Shown here one piece after another: positions 27,982-34,868 of a stretch of 34,868 bases of DNA. The stretch spans positions 1 through 34,868 of the forward strand of contig JAHFHX010000010.1 in the NCBI GenBank assembly GCA_023246655.1, read 5' to 3'. This DNA is from Candidatus Magasanikiibacteriota bacterium. GTDB lineage: Bacteria > Patescibacteriota > Patescibacteriia > Magasanikbacterales > GWA2-37-8. The translations under genes were made by a program, and so were the position numbers. How positions within the stretch are numbered: the first letter of the stretch is position 1; each line of letters starts with the position of its first letter. Below the pieces are notes generated by a model that was given only the letters and a program-made list of their open reading frames with translations, had not been told where the DNA came from and ran no database searches.

Positions 27982-29972
27982 GTTCCAATCCGTTTCGAAT
28001 TACTTCCCACAATTCCCCCAGGGGAACGCTTACTGGAAAATATCGAAAAGCTTGGACAGAGGAAGCTCTTGATCTTGAAGATATTACTGAAAATCGTTGG
28101 GGCATTACTCACACTCGTCGTTATCTTGGAAGCAGTATTTCATATCAACGTCTCTATATTTTAATAGGGATTGTCATATTTTTTGGTTTAATTATTTTTG
28201 CGCGAGTTATTTATTTACAAGCTGGAAAAGGCACCTACTATCAATCTTTAGCTGAAGGAAATCGTATTCGCTTGCGCTCTATTCCAGCTGAACGAGGCGT
28301 GATGTATGATCATTTTGAGAAGCAATTAGTCTATAACATACCAAATTTTTCTTTAGTCCTTGTTCCTCACGATTTACCACGTGAAGTAAATGAGAGAGAG
28401 AGACTCCTCGATCGAATTGGAGAGATGAGTGAAAAAACAACTAGTTCCCTTAATACTCTCCTAACAACTTATGGCCTTAATAGCTACGAACCGATTATAA
28501 TTAAAGAAAATATTGATTTTCAAACAGCTTTAAGTCTTTATATCACTAATGCAAATTTACCAGGCGTCAGTATTGAAAGTGGAACACGTCGTTGGTATGG
28601 AACAACCATAAAGGAGGGAGCACGTATGAGTCTTCGAAGTTTAGCTCATATACTAGGGTACATGGGCAAACTTGATGCAACAAACTTTGAACAGTGGCGT
28701 ACTCAAGGATATCTGCTTCAAGATACAATTGGTAAAGCTGGATTAGAAAAAACCTATGAAACTGAATTACGGGGAAAATATGGAAGGAAACGAATAGAGG
28801 TTGACGCGCTTGGAAAAGAACAAGCTGTTTTAGCTGTAGAACCTCCAGAACCTGGTAAAAATCTTCAGTTAACTATTGACCTTGAAGCCCAGGCAGTGCT
28901 CGAAAAAATTATTACCCAATTAAGCGAAAAAACAGACCATCACCGTTATGCCGCGATAGCGCTCGATCCTAAAAATGGTCATATCCTCGCACTTGTTAGT
29001 TGGCCAACCTTTGATAATAATGAATTTGCTAGTGGAATCAAGCCGGCCATCTATGATCAATATCTAAAAAATCCTGATCATCCATTATTTAATCGGGCCA
29101 TTGCGGGAACCTATCCTTCTGGGTCAACTATCAAATTAATTGTAGCTGCTGCCGCGCTCCAAGAGCATATTGTTGTACCAACAACCGTTTTTAATAGTGT
29201 CGGTGGGCTCCACGTCGGACGATGGTTTTTTAAAGATTGGAAAGCTGGTGGTCATGGCTGGACAAATATTACTAAAGCTTTAGCATGGTCTGTAAATACT
29301 TTTTTTTATTATGTTGGCGGTGGTTATGATGCCTTTGAAGGTTTAGGGATTGAACGTTTACTTCATTATATGTCTTTATTTAATTTAGCCCAAAAGACCG
29401 GTATTGATCTCCCGGGAGAAAATACTGGATTTTTACCATCTCGTGAATGGAAACAACAAACAAAGGGAGAGCCGTGGTTTATTGGCGATACATATAATTT
29501 ATCAATCGGCCAAGGTAGTCTCTTGGTAACGCCATTACAAGTAGCTGTCTGGACAGCCGCAATTGCGAATGGTGGTATTGTACTCCAAACTCATCTCGTA
29601 GAAAAAATCATTGATCCAATAACCAAACAAATAACTGTAATACCAGACACCATTTTACATCAAAATTTTATTGCACCACATAATATTTCTGTGGTGCAGC
29701 AAGGTATGCGTGAATGTGTACGTGCTGGAAGTTGTAAATTACTTGGTACTCTACCATTTACAACAGCTGGTAAAACTGGTACCGCTCAATGGTCTCACAA
29801 TCAACCAACGCATGCTTGGTTCACATCCTTTGCGCCTGTTTCTAACCCTCAAATTGTTGTTACCGTACTTGCTGAGGAAGGTGGTGAGGGAGCAACCGCT
29901 GCCATGCCAATTGCTCGGAATTTCTTAGAATGGTGGGGAAAAAAATACCTCAACCAATTTGACAATAAATAA
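27978..29972 (+). CDS. mrdA: penicillin-binding protein 2 (MrdA-like transpeptidase)
   Basis: ERGVMYDHFEKQLVYNIP, AGTYPSGSTIKLIVAAAAL (SxxK), TAGKTGTAQW (KTG). Confidence 0.92.
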   Translation: MSSNPFRITSHNSPRGTLTGKYRKAWTEEALDLEDITENRWGITHTRRYLGSSISYQRLYILIGIVIFFGLIIFARVIYLQAGKGTYYQSLAEGNRIRLRSIPAERGVMYDHFEKQLVYNIPNFSLVLVPHDLPREVNERERLLDRIGEMSEKTTSSLNTLLTTYGLNSYEPIIIKENIDFQTALSLYITNANLPGVSIESGTRRWYGTTIKEGARMSLRSLAHILGYMGKLDATNFEQWRTQGYLLQDTIGKAGLEKTYETELRGKYGRKRIEVDALGKEQAVLAVEPPEPGKNLQLTIDLEAQAVLEKIITQLSEKTDHHRYAAIALDPKNGHILALVSWPTFDNNEFASGIKPAIYDQYLKNPDHPLFNRAIAGTYPSGSTIKLIVAAAALQEHIVVPTTVFNSVGGLHVGRWFFKDWKAGGHGWTNITKALAWSVNTFFYYVGGGYDAFEGLGIERLLHYMSLFNLAQKTGIDLPGENTGFLPSREWKQQTKGEPWFIGDTYNLSIGQGSLLVTPLQVAVWTAAIANGGIVLQTHLVEKIIDPITKQITVIPDTILHQNFIAPHNISVVQQGMRECVRAGSCKLLGTLPFTTAGKTGTAQWSHNQPTHAWFTSFAPVSNPQIVVTVLAEEGGEGATAAMPIARNFLEWWGKKYLNQFDNK

Positions 29973-29986
29973 AAATATAGTATAGT
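29959..29986 (+). promoter_or_regulatory. candidate promoter for greA (TTGACA-16-TATAGT) overlapping the end of mrdA
   Basis: TTGACA 29959-29964; TATAGT 29981-29986. Confidence 0.6.
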
Positions 29987-30018
29987 ATATATAATTATTT
30001 TTTTAACTTATATCTTGT

Positions 30019-30480
30019 ATGGATGATCCCATCCAGTATTTGACTGCGGAGAGTCTTGCTACTTTAAAAAAAGAACATCTTCAACTTAAAAATAATACGA
30101 TTCCAGATATTGCTAAACGTATTGATGAGGCCAAACAACAAGGAGACCTTTCTGAGAACGCAGAATACCATCAAGCGCGTGAAGATATGTCGTGGGCACA
30201 AGGTCGTTTATTAGAAGTGGAGCGAATTATTAATAATGCCCAAGTAATTATTAAGCAGCAATCTGATCTTGTTACCATAGGGAGCCTTATTACAGTCGAG
30301 TTTAATCAACAAAAAAAACAATATACCATCGTTGGGCCTCAAGAGATTAATCCTGCCCAAGGCTTAATCTCTAACGAGTCTCCACTCGGTGAAGCTTTTT
30401 TAGGACACAAAGTAGGTGATAAAGTAGAAGTCGTAGTCCCTTCAGGGAAGGTAATCTATAAAATTTTGGAAATTAAATAG
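30019..30480 (+). CDS. greA: transcription elongation factor GreA
   Basis: YLTAESLATLKKEHLQLKN, AKQQGDLSENAEYHQAREDMSWAQGRL, ESPLGEAFLGHKVGDKVEVVVPSG. Confidence 0.96.
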   Translation: MDDPIQYLTAESLATLKKEHLQLKNNTIPDIAKRIDEAKQQGDLSENAEYHQAREDMSWAQGRLLEVERIINNAQVIIKQQSDLVTIGSLITVEFNQQKKQYTIVGPQEINPAQGLISNESPLGEAFLGHKVGDKVEVVVPSGKVIYKILEIK

Positions 30481-30504
30481 CTTCTCTATTTTTATAAATT
30501 TAAA

Positions 30505-30526
30505 TTCCCTCCTCCGGGAGGGTTTT
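30505..30526 (+). terminator. intrinsic terminator after greA
   Basis: CCCTCC-TCC-GGGAGGG followed by TTTTT. Confidence 0.8.
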
Positions 30527-30537
30527 TAATTTATATT

Positions 30538-30566
30538 TTGACTTTTTTATTACCATGACGTATACT
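30538..30566 (+). promoter_or_regulatory. promoter for lysS (TTGACT-17-TATACT)
   Basis: TTGACT 30538-30543, TATACT 30561-30566. Confidence 0.75.
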
Positions 30567-30596
30567 ACGAAATATACTTGAACAAAATGTTACTTT

Positions 30597-32522
30597 ATGT
30601 CTAATCAACCTTCGTCTAAGTCAAATCTTCTTAAAGAAGATGACGTGCGGTTGGAACACCTAGCGACGCTACGGGCAAATGGTATCGATCCCTATCCCGC
30701 TCGGAGTGAACGCACCCATACACTAGTTGAAGCTAAGAATGCTGGCACTAATTCTGTAGTTATTGTAGTAGGGAGAATTGTCGCCAAACGTGAAATGGGT
30801 AAATTAACTTTCTGCCATTTAAAGGATTTTTCTGGCAAATTGCAATTTGCAATTGGCGAACAAGAATTAGGAAAAGAACGATATAAATTTTTTTTAAAAA
30901 ATTTCGACGTCGGTGATTTTATCCAAATTCGAGGCTCTATTTTCACTACTCATAAAGGTGAGATAAGTATACTCGTTCGCGACTACGTTATTCTAGCCAA
31001 GGCATTATTGCCATTACCAGAAAAATTTCATGGCCTTACGGATATTGAGCAACGGTATCGCCGTCGCTATCTTGATCTTCTGGCAAATGAGGAATCCATG
31101 CGAATTGCTCAGGTACGCAGTAAGTTAGTACAAGCACTACGTACTTATTTTGATACTAAGGGTTTTTATGAAGTTGAGACTCCAATATTACAAACACTCT
31201 ACGGTGGAGCCTTAGCACGACCTTTTGTTACTCATCATAATGTACTTGATATTCCATTATATTTACGAATTGCGCCAGAATTATATCTTAAGCGCCTGAT
31301 GGTAGGTGGTTTTGAGGCAGTATACGAAATAGCAAAATGTTTTCGTAATGAGGGGATTGACCATAATCATAACCCTGAATTCACCCAAATCGAATTTTAT
31401 TGGGCTTACAAAAATTATAATGATCTGATGAATTTAGTAGAGGATTATCTCCCTCGACTCATTTCTGCGGTTGGTTTACCTCTCAAATTCAATATCGAAG
31501 ACAAAGAAGTTGATTTCACTCCGCCCTATCCTCGTATAAGCATGAGAGATATTATCAAACAATATGCCAAGATAGATATAGAAAATTTCCCTGACCAGCC
31601 AACGCTGCTTAAAAAAGCCCAGGAACTGGCTGTCGAGGTAGATAGAATGATGGATCGCGGAACGCTTATTGATGAAATATATAAAAAATTCGCTCGACCG
31701 TATATTACTAATCCCATCTTCATGATTGATCATCCGGTTGAACTTTCACCGCTCGCCAAGCGTAAACCTAATGACCCGCGCTATGTAGAGCGATTTCAGC
31801 TTTTGTGTGTTGGAGGAAATGAGTTATGCAACGCTTTTTCTGAACTTAATGATCCACTCGATCAAGAAGCACGTTTTAAAGAACAAACTGAAAATAGAGA
31901 GGCAGGGAATGAAGAAAGTATGCCATACGATGAAGACTTTATAATTGCTTTGAAACATGGCATGCCGCCAACTGCTGGACTAGGTATGGGAATTGATCGA
32001 CTAGTAAAATTGTTGGTGAATGCGCAAAATTTAAAAGAGGTGATTCTATTTCCGACGCTCAGACCTGAACATCAATCAGAAGAAACAATAGGTAAATCGA
32101 AAGAGACCATGGTGGCCCACGTTATTCTCCTTAACACCAAAGATATCCCCGAATGGAGCCGACTTAATGCAGCTGCCCATTTGAGTGCTGCGTTGGCAGC
32201 ACGAGAAGGCAAAAGATTAATTCATCTTGATGCTTCTACAACTAGTGATGGTGAAAAGATTCCAATGAATATACAACATGCTATTATCATGAAGGAAACT
32301 TCTCAACAAGAAAATTTATTAGATATAAAAAGAAAGGCTGAACAGGCTGGTCTTGTAGTTACTTGCTTTACAGAAGAAATGCGTGATTCGAGTAATGATC
32401 TAAAGGTCAAAGAGAAGCAAGGACTAAAAAAAGCTACTGAAATTATTTTTTTAGGTGTTTTAATTTTTGGCAAAAAATTAACGGTTGAATCCTTAACCAA
32501 ATCTCTTCCACTATTTAAATAA
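30597..32522 (+). CDS. lysS: class II lysyl-tRNA synthetase with C-terminal DUF2000/PTH2-like domain
   Basis: EVETPILQTLYGGALARPF, FRNEGIDHNHNPEFTQIEFYWAY, GLGMGIDRLVKLL then ~135-aa extension beginning at M505 (32109). Confidence 0.93.
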   Translation: MSNQPSSKSNLLKEDDVRLEHLATLRANGIDPYPARSERTHTLVEAKNAGTNSVVIVVGRIVAKREMGKLTFCHLKDFSGKLQFAIGEQELGKERYKFFLKNFDVGDFIQIRGSIFTTHKGEISILVRDYVILAKALLPLPEKFHGLTDIEQRYRRRYLDLLANEESMRIAQVRSKLVQALRTYFDTKGFYEVETPILQTLYGGALARPFVTHHNVLDIPLYLRIAPELYLKRLMVGGFEAVYEIAKCFRNEGIDHNHNPEFTQIEFYWAYKNYNDLMNLVEDYLPRLISAVGLPLKFNIEDKEVDFTPPYPRISMRDIIKQYAKIDIENFPDQPTLLKKAQELAVEVDRMMDRGTLIDEIYKKFARPYITNPIFMIDHPVELSPLAKRKPNDPRYVERFQLLCVGGNELCNAFSELNDPLDQEARFKEQTENREAGNEESMPYDEDFIIALKHGMPPTAGLGMGIDRLVKLLVNAQNLKEVILFPTLRPEHQSEETIGKSKETMVAHVILLNTKDIPEWSRLNAAAHLSAALAAREGKRLIHLDASTTSDGEKIPMNIQHAIIMKETSQQENLLDIKRKAEQAGLVVTCFTEEMRDSSNDLKVKEKQGLKKATEIIFLGVLIFGKKLTVESLTKSLPLFK

Positions 32523-32558
32523 GCTGCATGGACCATTTATAATTTGCAAATCCATATT

Positions 32559-32999
32559 ATGAAAAAAGTTATGGTCTTTGGCACCTTCGACATTATCCAT
32601 CCGGGCCATATCCACATGATTAAAGAAGCTAAAGCGTATGGCGATCATCTTGTTGTCGTTGTCAGTCGTGATAAAACCGTTCTTCAGACAAAAGGTCGAA
32701 AAACACATAATACTGAAACGGTTCGTTTAAAAAATTTCGAAAATTTAAAAATTGCTGATAATGTGCGTTTAGGTTATCTCGATAATAAATATCAAGTAAT
32801 CATGGAGGAAAAACCAGACATTATTGCTCTAGGATATGACCAAAAATTTTTTATTGATGACCTAGAAGATGCCGTCGAAGATTATGTAAAAATTGTACGC
32901 CTCTCTCCTTATAAGGCTGATATCTATAAAAGTTCGAAAATTGCTTCGCATACCTCTGTTTATGAAACAAACAAAGATACTAATTGCAACGACGAATAA
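32559..32999 (+). CDS. cytidylyltransferase-like nucleotidyltransferase (RibL/TagD-like)
   Basis: MVFGTFDIIHPGHIHMIKEAKAYGDHLVVVVSRD. Confidence 0.85.
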   Translation: MKKVMVFGTFDIIHPGHIHMIKEAKAYGDHLVVVVSRDKTVLQTKGRKTHNTETVRLKNFENLKIADNVRLGYLDNKYQVIMEEKPDIIALGYDQKFFIDDLEDAVEDYVKIVRLSPYKADIYKSSKIASHTSVYETNKDTNCNDE

Positions 33000-33993
33000 A
33001 GGAAAATTTCAAGAATTTATAACTGAATTGGCCGATCTACCATTCCAATTTATTAACTTATACAATATTCATCTCGATAACTTAGAATGTAATGAACCAT
33101 ATGCAACTACCTGGGAAAATGCCTTGTATAAGGCAAAATTCTTTGCTGAAAAATCTAAATATTTAACCATTGCAGAGGATAGTGGAATTTTTGTAAATTA
33201 CCTGGATGGTTATCCTGGTGTAGCAACTAAAAGGAGCGCAGCAACCCCTGAGAAACGAGTTAAAATAATTATAAAGAAGTTAGCAGGAATCCCGACGTCT
33301 CAACGCGGGGCATTTTTTGAAACAAGTGGATGTTTGTACGACCCTCTTCTTCAACAATCCAACATCGTGACACGTCGAGCCTATGGTAGGATTACTCAAC
33401 GAATTAAACCAGGTGCACGATCAGGAATGGAGCACGATGCTATATTTTATTTTCCACCCAAAAAAAAATTATTTATTGACATGTCGGTAACAGAAAAAAA
33501 TTTAGTTAGTCATCGTGGGCAAGCAATTCAAGCTATAAAAAAGATTATTCAACGTCAATATGGTTTGCAACAATTTATAGTGCCATTGGCATTCGTGATA
33601 AAAAATCGTCGAATACTCCTCCTTCAACGTCGCGATCCGCGCCCGGATTTTAACAACAAATGGGAATTTCCTGGTGGGGGAGTGGAGAATGCCGAAGGTA
33701 TAGAGGAATGTCTCAAACGTGAAACCAAAGAAGAAACTGGGTTGAGTATAAAAATTATTGAACGCCTACCAAAAATTTATACCGCCGTCCAGCCAAAAAA
33801 TAAAGGGAATTATCAAGTATTTTTAATTAATTTTGTCTGTGCTGTCATAAGCGGAGAATTTCAAACCCGGGATGCAGAAACAGCCGCACATGGTTGGTTT
33901 ACTTTGCAACAAGTAAAACGACTATCATTGCTACCTTTAAATAAAAAAATTATTCAAGACTACCAAATCATTCTAAAAAAATATATTGATTAA
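32962..33993 (+). CDS. fusion of HAM1/RdgB-type NTP pyrophosphatase and Nudix hydrolase
   Basis: ILIATTNKGKFQEF, EDSGIFVNYLDGYPGVATKR, SHRGQAIQA (HAM1) then GGGVENAEGIEECLKRETKEETGL (Nudix box). Confidence 0.9.
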   Translation: MKQTKILIATTNKGKFQEFITELADLPFQFINLYNIHLDNLECNEPYATTWENALYKAKFFAEKSKYLTIAEDSGIFVNYLDGYPGVATKRSAATPEKRVKIIIKKLAGIPTSQRGAFFETSGCLYDPLLQQSNIVTRRAYGRITQRIKPGARSGMEHDAIFYFPPKKKLFIDMSVTEKNLVSHRGQAIQAIKKIIQRQYGLQQFIVPLAFVIKNRRILLLQRRDPRPDFNNKWEFPGGGVENAEGIEECLKRETKEETGLSIKIIERLPKIYTAVQPKNKGNYQVFLINFVCAVISGEFQTRDAETAAHGWFTLQQVKRLSLLPLNKKIIQDYQIILKKYID

Positions 33994-33999
33994 TATACT

Positions 34000-34868
34000 A
34001 TGTTGGATATTAAATTTATTCGAGAACATCAAGAGGAGGTTAAAAAAAATAATGCTTCGCGTAAGGTAAAAGTTAATCTGGAAAATCTTTTAATACTTGA
34101 TAAAGAACATACTGAGCTGAAACAGAAAATTGATAACCTTCGTTCCGAACGCAATCGTCGTTCTAAAACTAAGCCAACAGAAGAAGAGATTTTTTTGATG
34201 CGTAAATTGGGTGATGAGATTGTAGACTTAGAAGATTTAGCGAAAGAAAAGGAAAAGAAGCTTGAGGAACAACTTCTTAAAATTCCTAATCTTAATCACG
34301 AAACCGCCCCATTTGGTAAAGATGAAACAGAAAATAAAATAGAGAAAAAAGTCGGCGAACCACCGGTATTTAATTTTCAACCGCAAGAACATTTTGAAAT
34401 TTCGCATATAGCTGAACTAATTGACACTGAGCGGGGCGCTAAAATTTCTGGTTCACGCTTTTATTTTTATCGCGGAAAATTAGCAATACTCGAACGAGCT
34501 CTTATTCAATACGTGGTTGATTTTATTGTTACCAACGGTTTTGAATTAATGTTACCTCCACTTTTAGTGAAGAAAGATGCGATGTTTGGTACCGGCTTCT
34601 TTCCAGCGGAAAAAAATGAAGTCTATTCAGTTAATCCTGATGAGGATGATCTATATCTTATTGGTACTTCAGAAGTACCTTTAGTTTCATTTCATCGTGA
34701 TGAAACTTTAGATATAACAAGCTTACCAAAAAAATATGTTTCGGTAACACCATGTTTTCGTCGTGAAGCTGGGAGTTACGGAAAAGATACCAAAGGTGTT
34801 TTTCGCGTACACCAATTTTATAAAGTTGAGATGGTTGTCTTCTCAACTCCATTTGACTCCTGGAAACT
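34000..34868 (+). CDS. serS: seryl-tRNA synthetase, N-terminal part (runs off window; absent from ORF track)
   Basis: MLDIKFIREHQEEVKKNNASRKVKVNLENLLILD, coiled-coil arm, LIGTSEVPLVSFH, CFRREAGSYGKDTKGVFRVHQF. Confidence 0.95.
   Translation, partial: MLDIKFIREHQEEVKKNNASRKVKVNLENLLILDKEHTELKQKIDNLRSERNRRSKTKPTEEEIFLMRKLGDEIVDLEDLAKEKEKKLEEQLLKIPNLNHETAPFGKDETENKIEKKVGEPPVFNFQPQEHFEISHIAELIDTERGAKISGSRFYFYRGKLAILERALIQYVVDFIVTNGFELMLPPLLVKKDAMFGTGFFPAEKNEVYSVNPDEDDLYLIGTSEVPLVSFHRDETLDITSLPKKYVSVTPCFRREAGSYGKDTKGVFRVHQFYKVEMVVFSTPFDSWK

Noticed and set aside
33991-34000. TAATATACTATG as a promoter for serS
   Set aside because: The -10-like TATACT abuts the ATG, so any transcript from it would start inside the gene; likely chance.

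Overview
This 34.9-kb window is a gene-dense bacterial chromosome segment whose gene content resembles Candidate Phyla Radiation/Patescibacteria (inference from gene content and style only). Gene order on the + strand: pgi (3' part), cupredoxin-like lipoprotein, uppP, proS, nucleotidyltransferase-like gene, DEDD-type exonuclease, cysteine desulfurase, rsmI, four-helix-bundle/IVP-like gene, metG, cvpA-like, tatD, a complete F1Fo ATP synthase operon (atpI/Z-like, B, E, F, H, A, orf76, G, D, C), ABC exporter, rlmN, orf117, uvrD/pcrA-like, DUF721, mreB-C-D, PBP2, greA, lysS with an extra C-terminal domain, an RibL-like nucleotidyltransferase, a HAM1/RdgB-Nudix fusion, and serS (5' part). I found no rRNA, tRNA, CRISPR array or transposase.

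The most striking signal is a dense population of palindromic repeats of several families. (i) TGTCATT(C/G)CGAG...AATGACA elements occur between genes and also inside tatD, atpG and rlmN without breaking the frame. (ii) C/G-rich CCCTCTCC...GGAGAGGG-type elements lie inside the nucleotidyltransferase, cysteine desulfurase, rsmI and atpG. (iii) A small AGCTTCG...CGAAGCT element lies inside atpA. (iv) AT-rich inverted repeats fill other spacers. Nearly every spacer of the ATP synthase operon holds a different inverted repeat. The four-helix-bundle gene is bounded by ~38-bp terminal inverted repeats that meet the rsmI stop and the metG start, so it looks like a transposase-less mobile cassette. 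All homology statements come from recognising motifs by eye; no database search was run.
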